Below, one piece after another: positions 12,096 through 25,100 of a DNA stretch of 57,784 nt. Source of the stretch: Beroe ovata (Eukaryota; Ctenophora; Nuda; Beroida; Beroidae). The DNA lies in assembly GCA_946803715.1 (NCBI GenBank), contig CAMPET010000118.1, forward strand, positions 161,854-219,637, in the 5' to 3' direction. Numbering within the stretch: position 1 is the stretch's first letter; each line of letters begins with the position of its first letter. A program made the translations under genes and the position numbers. The notes beneath the pieces were generated by a model, which was not told where the DNA came from, did not search any database, and saw only the letters and a program-made list of their open reading frames with translations.

Positions 12096-13214
12096 ATGTC
12101 GGACACAGAGACGCAGGACAATATAGCAGTTGTTGAAGAAGCATCAGTTCCAGAAGAGAATGTTGTAGGTGCAACAGAGGAGGATGATGCTCCTGAAGTT
12201 GTTCCAGAAGAAGTTGCTTCCCCTGCTCCTGCAGAAGCTGAGGCAGAGCCAGAAGTTGGATCTGAAGCTCAGCCTGGAGTCGAGGTTTCAAACACTGAGG
12301 TGCCGCAACATCCTCCTCAGCCTGATTTGCCTGATGATGTAAAGAAAGCAATCGATGACCTTGAATGTGACCTGCCAGATGAAATTGACAGTCACAAAAT
12401 TCTTGTTCAAGATCTAGAAGAAGAAACAACAGAAGATACATTGAAAGAGTACTTCAGTAAGTTTGGAGAGGTCAGAATTGCTAAGGTGAAGAAAGATCCT
12501 GAGGGTAAATCCAAGGGCTTTGCTTTTGTCATATTTTCTGACACTGCAAACATAACAAAAGCTCTTGAGCAAGAAGAACATCAAATTGATAACAAAGTTG
12601 TGAAGCTAACCAAAGCAATGCCTTCATCTGACAAAATGAAGACAAACAAACTCTTTGTTGGAGGTTTACCGGCAGCTTTATCGGAGGATCAGCTTCGTGA
12701 ATACTTTGAAAAGTATGGCTCAATACAGAACTTCCAGTTTATCATCAACAAGGTGACTAATACAAGAAAAGCTTTTTGCTTCATTGTGTTTGATGACGCT
12801 GATGCTGTTGAGAAGATCACTGAAGGTAAGATCCCGCCAAACAGTGTAGTTCATACAATTGAGGGCCATACAGTGGACTGCAAGAAAAAGTTTGAAGAAG
12901 ATCATCCAGTCCAGAGAAAGATAAAAGCTAGATCAGCACAGTACAACCAAAATAGACAAAATAATTACCACAGTAATAGCTATGGGCAAGGACATTATGA
13001 CCCATCTGCATATCCAAGTTATGGGGCATATCCTGGATACAGTGGCTATGAACAGTATTATGGAGCGTATGGGGCATACGGGTATGGTTATGGGTACCCT
13101 TATTCTGGGTATGCCTATCCTGCGTACCCTTACCCACCAGCTTATGGTGCTAGTGCATATGGACCAGCCAAAACAAACCGTACTGGCGCAAATTACAGTT
13201 ACAAGCCATACTGA
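12096..13214 (+). CDS. Two-RRM hnRNP-like RNA-binding protein 3
   Basis: A 372-residue protein. Residues 1-90 are acidic and Glu/Pro/Val/Ala-rich. RRM1 is at about 100-173 (RNP2 ILVQDL, RNP1 SKGFAFVIF), RRM2 at about 183-260 (RNP2 LFVGGL, RNP1 RKAFCFIVF), followed by the shared DCKKKF...HPVQRK motif and a Tyr/Gly/Pro/Ala tail with many YG and YP pairs. An acidic N-terminus, two RRMs and a YG-rich tail resemble hnRNP A/B and D most closely of the four, so this may be the ancestral-type member. The single coding exon begins 3 nt after a strong acceptor. Confidence 0.92.
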   Translation: MSDTETQDNIAVVEEASVPEENVVGATEEDDAPEVVPEEVASPAPAEAEAEPEVGSEAQPGVEVSNTEVPQHPPQPDLPDDVKKAIDDLECDLPDEIDSHKILVQDLEEETTEDTLKEYFSKFGEVRIAKVKKDPEGKSKGFAFVIFSDTANITKALEQEEHQIDNKVVKLTKAMPSSDKMKTNKLFVGGLPAALSEDQLREYFEKYGSIQNFQFIINKVTNTRKAFCFIVFDDADAVEKITEGKIPPNSVVHTIEGHTVDCKKKFEEDHPVQRKIKARSAQYNQNRQNNYHSNSYGQGHYDPSAYPSYGAYPGYSGYEQYYGAYGAYGYGYGYPYSGYAYPAYPYPPAYGASAYGPAKTNRTGANYSYKPY

Positions 13215-14619
13215 TCACCGATCTTTCATGGTGTGTCAAGGAGAAGTATTTGATATTTTATGTCATCTCGGACCCTAGTTTGAGGTTTATTGTTTATTTA
13301 TATTAACAGAATGAATTTTTACCAACTTAAATCAGATTTTCTGTGTATTTGATAATGATCTCAAAATGATATGCTATATACCTATATGGAATATATCGGC
13401 ATGTTCAACTATCAAAAGTCTGAAGATCTGATAGCGCTTTCTGAGTGTTTCAGCTATAACAAAATGTTATTGTGTTATTAGAGTGTACCTATCATAAGGG
13501 ATTGCAACATAATTCAGTCCGAATCTTGTTCACTTGATTGAAAATTTTCATCAATAGCAGGATAATAATTTGGTTCTCTTCAAAGTATGTTGTATCTTAA
13601 TCGTTATGGGTAGAAAATGCTTCTGAGATTTACCTGTGTTATAGAATATTTCTCTTTGTTATCCCCAATGCTTTGATTTTTTGATCTTTTGACAATGGTG
13701 AAATCTCGACGTTGTGAAGCATCCTAACTAACCCTATCTTGAACTTAAATGGAGTGAAGCTCAAAAAGTGTGTGAAACATCCTTTCACCTTGTTGGATTC
13801 AGATGCAGCTAAATTTCCTGATTGATTAATACCGCTCATTCGCGATTTTTCCCTACAGTGTTTCGTATGTTACCATAGTGAACATCTTCTTTCGTACTTT
13901 AAGGTGCCAATGCAACGTGTGTTAATTGTGTAATGGTTTTGTAACTGTCACTTGTAGTATATTGCACTTCGATCATATTGAATTACAATTAATCGAGTGT
14001 GTGTCACATGCATTATTTAAAATTACTCATGAATGGCTCACATTGAAACAGGCTTCTTCCACACTGATATTACAAAGTTACAAGTTTAGAGTTCACTTAA
14101 TATTCAGCTTCAATCTCCATTTTGCAACCCACAGTAAGAAGGAGCTGATATTTTTGTTTGGCCTGTTAAAGCCAAATTGCCTAGAGTAAACATCCCAAAC
14201 ATCTTTTTTCAAGCGGAGGATCCCTTTAATTTTTAGATATTATAATATGCGTACACCCTGTTTTTCTCTCTGAACCTTATGATTATAGTGAATGAAAGGA
14301 GCATTTTTGTGAACAGAACGAATGATTAAACACTACGATTTTTCAGGTTTTTCGGGTTTTTGTTGCAGACGGCGCCAGATTCAGTATAATTCATTTTACA
14401 GGATGCATTTTCGATAGTGATTGCCATTCATTAACCTGCTTTTTCAGATCCTTAACGCCCGCAAAACAATTTTCTCCTTTAAAAATGTCGGAAAATGTTC
14501 ACCGGCATCAGGAATACTCCTATTCCTGGACTTTCAAAACACTGATGTTTTTAATGCTTACCGTTCATGCTTCAAAATGTTTTTTGGAAAAGTCATGAAA
14601 GTTTTTTCTTAGGACAGCT
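13215..14619. other. 3'UTR and intergenic, no gene recognised
   Basis: No convincing coding exon. A pyrimidine tract ending TTTTTTCTTAG lies 7 nt before the next start codon, so the last part is likely a 5'UTR intron or outron of RRM gene 4. Confidence 0.45.
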
Positions 14620-15783
14620 ATGGAATCAAACAACAGAGGCAACGATGAAAAGAAAATCATTGTGCGACAATTAGATTTTAATACATCAGAAACAACAGTA
14701 CAGGAATATTTTTCCCAGTTTGGCCATGTAAGCGAAGTGATCATGAAGTATAATGAGAGTGGGAGATCAAAAGGTTTTTGTTTCGTGGTTTTTAATGATA
14801 AGGAAGTTATGGAGGAGGTCCTAAAGTCAGAACATGAGATAGACTACAGAAAGGTTCAGGTCAGACGGGCAGGGGAGGTCGGGGGTCCCAATCAAACCAA
14901 CAAGCTTTTCTGTGGTGGTCTTCCACATGCTGTGACTGAGGATGATCTCAGAGCTTATTTCAGTCAATATGGATCGATCAGCAACTTTGAGTTCATCTAC
15001 GACAAAGCAACCCAGGAGAGGAAACACTTTTGTTTCATTGTGTTCGAAGAAACCTCATCAGTAGAAAAAATAGTTGAGGGTAAACTTCCTCCCGGTAGTG
15101 TTATCCATCACTTGGGAACCTACCGTGTTGAATGCAAGAAGAAGTTCGAGGACAATCATCCAATCCAAAAGAAGGTGAAAAACGCCACAAAGCAGAAAAA
15201 GATCGAAACAGAGGAGTGGTCTTTCAGTGGGTATGAAACTGCTTATCCAGTGCGTGCTGCACCCAGGAGAGCCAGGGCTGGACTAAGAGGCAGGGCAAGA
15301 GGCGCTTCAAGGGCGCGGAGCGCCCCAAGAGGAATTCATAGAGTGGCACATGCAGCTTACCCCAGCTACTCACATCATTCAGCTTACTCAGACCCATATG
15401 GAACAGCTGCATACACAGACCCTTATCATGCCGAAACTGCTGACCCATATGCTGAAGACCCCTATGCTGTTGACCCATATGCGGCAGCTGCCGATCCCTA
15501 TGCTGTAGCTGCCGATCCCTATGCCACAGCTGCTGATCCTTATGCCACAGTAGCAGATCCGTACGCAGCAGAAGACCCCTATGCCGCAGTAGCAGATCCA
15601 TATGCCGCACAGTATGGGGGAAGTGGGACCACATATGGCAGCTATCACGAGTATGAAGTGGTGAGCCACGTGGTTCCAAGGGCCGGTGGTGGCCCGATGA
15701 AATCTAGGGGAGGCGGCGCCAGAGGCATAGCGAGAGGGTCGAGAGGAATTCGAGGGAGAGGTTCTTATCCTGCCCCCTATTAG
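14620..15783 (+). CDS. Two-RRM protein 4 with DPYA repeats and RG-rich segments
   Basis: A 387-residue protein. RRM1 spans about 12-83 (RNP2 IIVRQL, RNP1 SKGFCFVVF) and RRM2 about 95-170 (RNP2 LFCGGL, RNP1 RKHFCFIVF), then the shared ECKKKF...HPIQKK motif. The tail differs from its paralogues: an Arg/Ala/Gly block (about 210-250), then about eleven DPY units (nine of them DPYA) between about 257 and 330, and a C-terminal RGG-like segment. RG-rich tails are typical methylation and RNA-contact regions. It is GC-richer than RRM gene 2. Single coding exon; the start lies 7 nt after a strong acceptor. Confidence 0.9.
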   Translation: MESNNRGNDEKKIIVRQLDFNTSETTVQEYFSQFGHVSEVIMKYNESGRSKGFCFVVFNDKEVMEEVLKSEHEIDYRKVQVRRAGEVGGPNQTNKLFCGGLPHAVTEDDLRAYFSQYGSISNFEFIYDKATQERKHFCFIVFEETSSVEKIVEGKLPPGSVIHHLGTYRVECKKKFEDNHPIQKKVKNATKQKKIETEEWSFSGYETAYPVRAAPRRARAGLRGRARGASRARSAPRGIHRVAHAAYPSYSHHSAYSDPYGTAAYTDPYHAETADPYAEDPYAVDPYAAAADPYAVAADPYATAADPYATVADPYAAEDPYAAVADPYAAQYGGSGTTYGSYHEYEVVSHVVPRAGGGPMKSRGGGARGIARGSRGIRGRGSYPAPY

Positions 15784-16248
15784 TGTGTTATCCGTACTGT
15801 TTTTACTATTACAAGATTTTATCACGGTCATCATCAAAGCACCGAGTAATATTTGTCCGCATTTTTGCTTCGATTGAAGCAGAAGTATTTTTTCAGATGC
15901 GAAATTGATATTTTTGTCATGAAATGGAACCCAAATGCTCAACTGCGTTTTTCCATAGCTGAACAAGTAATTTTTATGATGTTGACGTTTTTCTCTCCCC
16001 GACTCAATAGAATTTTATTCTATTTTTCCCAAAACCAAATTGCAGTTTTTCAATGAGTATGGGCGGCCTATGAAGTGCATTTGATTATTGTCAGAAGTTA
16101 CTGATGACACTAAGTTCTCGAGATTTCGTTTCGGAAACCCGAGCATCCCCATTTTAATCCTTTATTCCCAATTTGGAGCTCAGAAAAAAAAGCTTTGAGC
16201 ACGCGAACACGTGGAAAAGTTGGGCGACACAAAGAGTAAGGGGCAGAG

Positions 16249-16285
<37 letters not shown>

Positions 16286-17999
16286 GGAGATACTATCTGN
16301 NNNNNNNNNNNNNNNNNNNNNNNNNNNNNNNNNNNNNNNNNNNNNNNNNNNNNNNNNNNTGTGTGTTATCTGTATTCGCCTAGTGCTATCTTTTTGTTAA
16401 TGTAAAATTGTGTCAAAGAGATGATGTGCTATGTTTTATTATGCTGACTTAATTATGTTGAAGCAATACGCATACGCACAAACTGACATGCACATCAAAA
16501 CACACATACACACAAACTCACTCACCTTCACTCACTGTTATACACTGACTCCTACACAAATACCCAGACAGGTACTTATTATATATACACGGACAACTAT
16601 ATCGGAATTTGTCATTAGCCTTTAGAAGTTATGTATTGAATGATAGGGGCTCGTGTACAATGGACTATTCACCCACTCTATCATAATGATTTGGACACGC
16701 TGGCTACATTTCTTTGCACCTTCATGTACCTAACCGGCTGTTTTAACATGTACCTTAATGTATAAAATCATAGTGAGGTAGAAATCTTTTGTTTTTACAC
16801 ACCATCAGTGCCTAAAATGAGAATAAGCTAGGTTATGAGAATAGTAAAGTCAAATAATAGAACACAACTTAAGTCTTAAAGGAGAGTAGAGGTATTCTAA
16901 AAGAATTAATTCCAAAAGGTTTAATTGATCTTACGTAATTTGTGAATAAATTTATGTTCATTGACATCTAAAAGTTTTTCATTAAAATAAGATAACATAG
17001 ACATTCATTTCATAGACATTCTTTTTGTCTAGAAAACCATGGCCATCGACCAAGTGGGAACCTGGACTATAGACATCAGAAGACTCAAAATTATCTGAAA
17101 AACGAACATTCGGTTTCTCTTAAAAGCTCATAAAATTTCCTCTGATGTATATATTCTTACTTATTAACATATATCTAACTTATTGACCTGCGATAGCTCG
17201 TTCTGTTAGCCGGTCTTTTGGATGGGAATCATTATGTTTGTCAGTGATTTTATCGATCAATTTAACCTCACAACTTAGTCCCAGTTGATATGTCTTATAT
17301 TTCAGGGTGTGGGAATGGACAGCATGTACACATGAACTCTCCTCGACAGCGTGTCTCTGTGCAACAACACGTCATATGGCTGGTTTCAAATTGTCTACCA
17401 GCCATCAGATGGAAAGCTTGGTAGTAAGTGAAGAGACCTGCAAAACATGGCGACTAAAAGACGGTATATGGACATGACCTACTGATCTTGTCTATTGCGG
17501 GAATAACAGCAAGCATTGGCCCTGAAGTTTAATCTTTTGTCCACCACGGGACGAATTAATTTCATGCGATAGGAATTTGAAAGTCGATCCAATATTTTCC
17601 AGACAGATGCTTGTCTACCGTTAGATAAGGAATTATATAATAGTGTAAACAATGTTTACTAAACATTCCATAGAACAAATTTACAGTATAACAAACAAGG
17701 TGCCACTGTCGCAATGCCCCAAAAGGGTCTTCTCAAAATAGCTATACTCAGATGAAAGTTTGCTGTTGTTAGTCAAATATTCCCCGATTGTGACGCGCGT
17801 TCAGCGCGCCAAAAGTCAAAACTAAATAATCATGGAGCATATTTGATATTATTGACATTTGATACTCAATGTGCGATAAACCAGTGTGTTTCTGATTTCT
17901 GTTCCGTTCTAATTAGATGGAGAACCTGAGAAGTGAAAACTTGCCGGATATGTTTTTATTTACTATCTAGTGCACTGTGCACACGTTAGTACGTTACAG
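15784..17999. other. Intergenic, no gene recognised
   Basis: It contains a (TG)n microsatellite at about 16252-16278, the gap at 16300-16359, and otherwise AT-rich sequence without a coding exon. Frames within it are short and contain microsatellite translation. Confidence 0.45.
16300..16359. other. Sequence gap (60 N)
   Basis: Run of undetermined bases next to a TG microsatellite; TGTGTG resumes on the far side, so the gap probably covers more of the same simple repeat. Confidence 0.95.
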
Positions 18000-18002
18000 T
18001 GT

Positions 18003-18335
18003 TGTCGGGCGATGCCAGACCGCTGATGCAAGCCGCAAGTGTCTGAGAATAAGTTTGCGCCGCGCGCGCGCGAAACGAAATTCTCGACAGGGTCTATCAT
18101 CGATTGACAAGTTACAGTGTTACACGGTGCTGATCTGAAGAGTCGTAGAACCACGGTGTACGGAAATGCGCAGCGCGGAGTATTTGAGTCACGCAGCGAG
18201 CGCGAGGGAACATTTCACTTTGTCGATCGATGATTTCGAGAATTTCGTTTCGCGCATGGCGCGGCGCAAACTTATTCTCAGACAGCAAGCCGCTTCGCGG
18301 CTTGCATCAGCGGTTTGGCATCGCCCGGGACAAAT
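18003..18335. mobile_element. GC-rich fold-back repeat
   Basis: Inverted arms: about 18005-18115 runs from CGGGCGATGCCAGACCGC through GAATAAGTTTGCGCCGCG and GAAATTCTCGACAGGG to TCGATTGACAA; the right arm (about 18218-18333) is its imperfect reverse complement. Between the arms at about 18143-18211 is a copy of repeat B (AGTCGTAGAACCACGG ... GGGAACA). Parts recur at 36.08-36.21 kb. Confidence 0.65.
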
Positions 18336-18499
18336 TTTATCTTATTTCTACATGTACGATGTACATATTCAATATTCCATTTTCTGTTTAGCAGTAAGCA
18401 TTCTGCGCGCGCGCCTTCTTCGATGGTTAAGCTTGCATTTGCTCACATTGTAGGGGTTTTCTATCTCAGCGATGGTAGAAAGTTATCATTCAGTTTTTA

Positions 18500-18750
18500 C
18501 ATTGCTTTGTTGATGAAGGTGCGCGCGCGAGAAACAGAGATCTGACAATAGTTGCCTCGCCCATCATTGAGTCGTTTGTGCTGTTTGACAAATTACTCAC
18601 CTTGTCAGATTTAAATATTTTATCTGACCTTGGCTTGGTCTCTTGCGCTCCTTCATTAAAGGTCGAAACAGGAATTTGTCAGATCTGAGATCTGTTTACC
18701 TGAGAAAACAAAAAATATGTGAGAAACAGAGGTCAGATAATATCTGACAA
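18500..18750. repeat. Degraded MITE family A material
   Basis: It contains GATGAAGGTGCGCGCGCGAG, GAAACAGAGATCTGACAA, CTTGTCAGAT, AATTTGTCAGAT and an end reading AGGTCAGATAATATCTGACAA. These match the hairpin core and TTGTCAGAT/ATCTGACAA termini of the elements at 2110 and 39247, but rearranged or nested. Confidence 0.5.
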
Positions 18751-19139
18751 TGAACTCTGGCAAGATCCTCCCACACCTTCTGATCATTTTTTATTATCCA
18801 ATTTCCCTTGATGATGTTAAATTAGAAACAGTTGAGAGGACATATCACAAATAGAATCTGGAGAATATTTATTCAGGGTACTATTCATCTGGGGAATCAC
18901 TAAATCTTGCAAATTGATGATGTAGAACAACTGTTCTTGAAATACATTTTTCGCTGAAGTATATGTAAATTCTGTATGGTAAAACCCCATTGCCTACAAG
19001 GTGATGCCTCCTATAGGCACTCAGAATTATGAGTTTCAGCTTTCAATCAATTCAATTCAATGAATTAGACCTATTAAAACAAGCATCCAGGATGTGCTTG
19101 TGCAGTCATTGAAGTGAATGATGGAAGAGCAGGTTTTTC

Positions 19140-22100
19140 ATGGCTTTTCAAAAATTAGATAAGATGAAAGCAGAGGAAATAATTTGTTCCCAAGGCAAGT
19201 CACTCCGCCAAGGCCTCAGTTTGCCAGAACCACTTACTGCATTTAGTGCAAGCAAAAGAGCAAGTCTTCGTAAGTCAAGGTTAGAGAACAGATTAGAATA
19301 CTTTCCCAAAAGCTAAGGATAGGTCTTGAACTGATGTCCTCTGCTCAAATTTCATCTTGATGTGATTCATTTGTGTTAGTGTTCAAGTACAAAATTGAAG
19401 AAAAGTGTTGTTGATTAATGACTTTCTTTGTGAAGTATCTTTTGTGGAGCAAATACCATGTCACCTATTTAATCTACAGTAATTGAATGAACAATAAGCG
19501 TTTTTTTCTAGACCTACATCAACTAATGCTGTGACATTTGCTGTGGCAAGTAAAAAGACTCCACCTATTCTACCAAGGAGAGGCTCAGCTGATTATATCA
19601 GGGGACTCAATATTGGACTCAATTTCACTCGTGATGTTGTTACTGAAACTGCACCAACTGCATTAAGGTTTGATGAAGTGAAGAGAAAAGAGATATTTTC
19701 ATCCCCAAAAAACCTTATAACCCAGAGGAAGGTTGCCAGCAGTAAGGGGGTTCAAGGAAGGCATAATGCTGTTGGGGACCCTACCTGTCATCAGCCTTGT
19801 TCTTTTTCAGGTCATTATGATACATTTCTGTTAAGATTTTTATCCCAGCATCATATTTATCACCATATTAAGATAATAACCTGAATTTTGATCAGTTGGT
19901 GGTAACAAAGAAGACCTTAGACGACTCAGAGCATTTCCAGTGAAGCCATACCTCAAAAAAATTGTGAGTGAATCATGAGAATACTCCCTAGTCCCTGCAT
20001 AACATAGGTTTTTTGCCCATAATGACCAAACCCAAACACACAGGTCCAAGAAGAGGAGAGTGTTGCAGCTCAAACGAGTGTTGCAGCACTTACCACCTTG
20101 TGGGACGAATACATTCTTAACAAACTCAGTCATGACACCAGGGATTTTATTGTCAACAAACATTCTTTCGGGAGTCAGCGCGAGAGACTCCAGCAGAAGG
20201 TGAGCACTGAGCATATAGGTGCTATATCAGCACCTACAATTCAAATTGAAGGACCTTGCTTTGATTCACATTTATCATACTGTTAATTATTAGCTTTTTA
20301 TGGTCATTGTACTCAAATTGTATGTAGGTTTTAGGTGAAGCTAAAGAAGAAATAGATAGTGTCGGATTCAGAGAAACTCAATTCATGGATGTTGAACCCA
20401 TCCTTGTCGAGAGGTAACGATTAACAGACGTTTGCCACGGGGATATTGCTGCTCTGTTAGATTGAATTCGTAGGATGAAAATTGCCCTTCACAGTGCCCA
20501 CACCCAGAGGTTTCAGGAATCATGGAATCGAACAAACCTGTAGCAAATCGTCCCTCATAAGTTATGGGTTGACCGAATCTGACAAGGAAACGATTGCCAG
20601 CAAAAACTTGAAAGATGACAAGTCTTCTGATATTGGTGAAGAATATGTTCCCAAGTATCTAGGTGAGTTGTTCCAGAAAATTGTTTTCAGATTCCTTGTT
20701 AAACAAGGAATCGAAACCGTGGGGCTCAGACCACTCTGACACAGAAGTTGATAGCATAATCACATTTATTATTAGAAAGTGTTTGTAAAGAAAATAGTTC
20801 TTATAACAACAGTCTTCTTTCTGCGGGTTCTAACGATACCTTATATTCAAACGGTTTGAGTAACTTTCGTGTTGTGCCGTGATATCTGCTCTAAGTCTAA
20901 TACTCTAGAGTTAGGTAAGCCAATACAGCGGAACTACATGGAAAAGTTCATGACAAAGGCTCAACGGAAGAGAGAAACGATCGGGGACCCAGAACAAGAC
21001 AAATATGTATCCAGTTCATACAACCGACACGCCATGCTCCAGGATGTCCATCCCTTCACCGAGGATATTCTCCAAGGTTTGTTGTCTACTATTGTGTGAA
21101 TATTTCACAGTTCCCAGCCTTGTATTACGATTGTTACTTGTCTAACGATTGTATCCAGGCAAGTTTTCTGTCCATCTCCCTGGCAACAGAAGCAGGATAG
21201 TGTTCGACAGGCAGACCCAATACAAGAGAGACCTCATCTCCTGTTACCCACAGCAGCCCGGTAAATGGGGGCCCAGGTTACCCACGAAGCGGAATGTCCT
21301 TATCAAGGGACATCTGCCCTGGAAGGATTTCCCCCAACTCATCATTGTAAGATTTGTTACTAACCCCTCGCGTTCAAACTCCCCTTCTCTCCCTCTCCTG
21401 CTTCCTCCTCACACATGCCGCCAATTTGCAGACCACATACCAGCGCCAAGTGCTGGCGGATGTGTCAGACGGAGAATCATGCACAACACCTGGTCCAGCT
21501 GCATCTGAGAGTTTACTGGAGCGGGATGAGTTGACGCATACCATGCTGGTGAACGCTCTCTCGCAGTGGCGAACCACCTGGTACCTGGAGAACAAGTGGC
21601 GGGACGGTACCCTGGAGAGCATAGCGGCGGTAAATTACCATCCTATTGAACGTTCTGACTACGGCAGAATCACGCCAGTATCAAACCACTAGCACCTGAT
21701 ATTGACGTGCTATTGGCCTAGACAGATCGCTCAATATACTGTAACGAATTTGCTGTAACAATCATCAGACCGTATTGCCGTGGTTATAATGGAATCTTAT
21801 CATTTACTCGGTGAATGTATTGTCATGGCACTGTGAATTGTTCAGGATATGAAGGATATTAGCGAGCATGTCCGTATAACGGCAGCTATTGCGTGTGGCG
21901 CTGCGCTGGGATATCGCGATGACTGGGACCTAACAGAGATCAATGGTGAGTTTGATCAGTTATAGGTAGAGGTCACTCTTTACCACAGCTATAATTATAA
22001 ACGTGGCTAACAGCACACACCAAGTAGGTGACACTACACCACCTGACACTACACCGCCTGACACCAAACCGCCTGACACCACATTGTCGACAGCTGAAGA

Positions 22101-25100
22101 GCCATCACCGCAAGTTGAGGACGGTGGCGAGGGCGGTGGCGAGGGCGATGTACCGATTAGCAGATACAGGACATACAGTCCCTCAGAACCCGCCATATCG
22201 ACTAACAGGTTCATTTTGTCATACACTGGACTGCAGCAGAGGTCACGGTATTGTTTTGATGTGTGAAAGTGCCTGTGACTCCGCCTGTTTCACTACTACT
22301 GTTGCTATGGAGCAAATGTGCACGTTGAAATCAATCAAACTTTCACTTGACACGATTATGGTGGTCAGTTGTCACGGGCATCACATGATGTATCATATGT
22401 CCCCAAATTCATTATGCTAAAAATAGAGTGACAAACCAAACTGTCATTAAGACAGTTTGGCGAACTTCTCGTTTTTCCCTATATCATTTTTCCGTATGAT
22501 ATTTTTTCGTTTAAATTCATGTCATTGTTAGTTGTAACGTTAATTCCATCTGGAATCATTGTGCTTCAATGTTGATGTTAAGTTAATGTTAGTTATGAAT
22601 TTGATGTTAGTTGATGTGAGCTGATGTTAGCTATGAATTTGATGTTAGTTGATGTTAGCTGATGTTCGTTATGAAGTTGATGTTAGTTGACGGTTGTGAT
22701 GAAGCTGATGTTAGTTATGAAGTTGATGTTAGTTGATGTTAGTTAATGTTAGTTATGAAGTTGATCATATCAAGTTCCAGGTCTGTTAGTCACGTGGTTG
22801 TGGACAGTCTGCAGAAACTGCTCTTTGACAAGAGTGAACGAGTACAGATAGCAGCCTCTGTTACGCTCATGGCGATTGGAGCGTCGGGAGACAGGGTGAG
22901 TTTCATCAGGACAACTTAGAAACACGCATCATGTCCGTTAAGCTTTAAATTTACACGAAATCACTATCATAGCAAGTAAACAAACATACATACACAGTAC
23001 ACACACACAAGTAGATTCTCAGTCTGTACCTCCCTGGTATGCCGGCAACTTCTCCTCACTTCTCCGGGCGGTATCCTCTGTGGACACTTGCTCTGTCAGC
23101 CTGGCCGCCAGACTCCCCGGCTCCACGTACAGATATGGCAGGCATCTCGGCAGCCATGAGTTGAGGAATGCCGCAGACGGTTCTGTCCCGTTCCTCACCG
23201 CTTTCCTCCACCTAGCTCTCCTGTTCTGAAACCATATCTGGACACAACTCTCACTCAGGCCTATTTTCCCTGCCAACTCCTCCCTCACCACGAGATCCGG
23301 GTAGTGGGTTCGTCCGAACACCTTTTCCAGCTCGTCCAGCTGGACGATAGTGAATCGTGTCCGGTGTCGCGACCTCCGCCGTCTGTGACACAGCTCCTCA
23401 AACAGACACCGCTCCTGGGCGAGGAGTCGACCTATCCGGGGGTCATTCTTAGCAAGGAGTGCCTCCACTGAGTACTGTAGAGGAGGGGCTGCTTGAGGGG
23501 GAGTGGGGGTGTCCGTGTGCTCCTGTTGCTGTCCTTCCAGGGGGAATTGTCTGTTCAGATTAGTACTCCGCGATGTTTGATCGCTACTCAACATGCTGGA
23601 GGATAGAAAATGGTGAACTTATCTGTGTAATTCGTCATGGATAGAGTGTCATAATGGAGAGGTGACACATTGACACATTGACAAGTGTCAATGTGCCACC
23701 GAGAGAGAGTTTATTCAAGGCAGGGCAAAGGTTGTGAATATGAAACTGAAATGATCAGGCCGTTGCACAAGTGTGGTTTATACTTGAGGTCTGCCTCTAT
23801 TAATTTAGCACCAGAAGGTTTCGATACCCTTATTAATAAACGGACTGGTCGGCGATATGCTAATGTATTAACAATCAATTCTCTCCCTCTGTTCGAGAGG
23901 AAATCACGTGACCACAGCTCTCTCACACACACACACACGCACACACGTTATTAATGATATATGTATCGGCATTGTCACTGTGTCTCTCATACAACACACT
24001 ACCTGTGGTTCACTCTAATGAAGTAATGAGTTGAAAAACTTAATTTGATACATTTTGGAGGGTTAAAAAGTAAAAAAATGGCAGTGCAAAACGGTGACAA
24101 TCAGCTAATGGCACGGCCTGTGGAGGATGGAACTCTGATTGATTGAATGGGGGAGAGGGGGGAGGAACATGGTTATAAATACCTACATGCGTTAGTGTGC
24201 GGTTAGCGCTGCTACGTCACGTGATAACTTGCTGTCAGAGAATAGAAATCAAGACAATGGGTCAAGACAATTAATTTGGTGGCTACTCGCTGCCCGATCT
24301 TTGTCTGATTATTACTACCTGGCGTGATGGCGTGTTGGGGAATTATTTCAAGATTAATATCATAACTCTCAATTAATAATCCTCCATGCGTGAGGTTTAT
24401 AATTGTGTACTGCACCAATGATATTATAGGATTAGTGGGACAGCAATAATCATTCTAATAGTGTTCAAACCCCTCCACTAGATTCAATAGTGCACCACTG
24501 CACCTAGCCTATTTCACAGACTAACCTGGATTAAAGGAAATGGGCCATGTTCATGCAATCACACAACCAAGAGTGTTTATTTTTTCTCTCCAACAGGCTA
24601 TGAAAAGTGCACATGATCCATAAAAACGTCTTCCAAAATGCTGTGAGAAGTTGATATGAATGACCGTACCCAGTATGAAGCAGGAATGATAACCTTACAA
24701 AATTCAACTTGCGAAATTTGTTTTGTCCCGAAATTCCTGAAATTTTCAGAGATATGAAACGTCGGGCGCATGGTCAATATTTGCCCGATTCAGCGCATGT
24801 GTGGCGCGCGGTATGTATCTTAGCAACAATTTCTTGGAAATTTAATGGAAACCTGCAAAAACTTCACTGTAACAATGTATACCTGGAGTCCTGGTACCAA
24901 AATACCCGTTAAGGTAATTGTAAGTTAAAAGTTATTCCTCAAGATACTTCTGATTTGTGAGAGAAATAATCAGGAATTTTGCTGAGACATACGGCATTCC
25001 TTATGTTCACAACGATCCAGCAAACCCAACCCAACCGGTGACAGCCACCTACATAACATATTACAAGTGAGCAAGACTCCACTCTTATTTGCTGCTATGT

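Noticed and set aside
20482-20739. Single ORF covering a whole HEATR4 exon from 20482
   Set aside because: The frame is right, but the phase from the previous exon fits only if splicing enters at 20508; the ORF also runs through a good donor at 20663 into intron.
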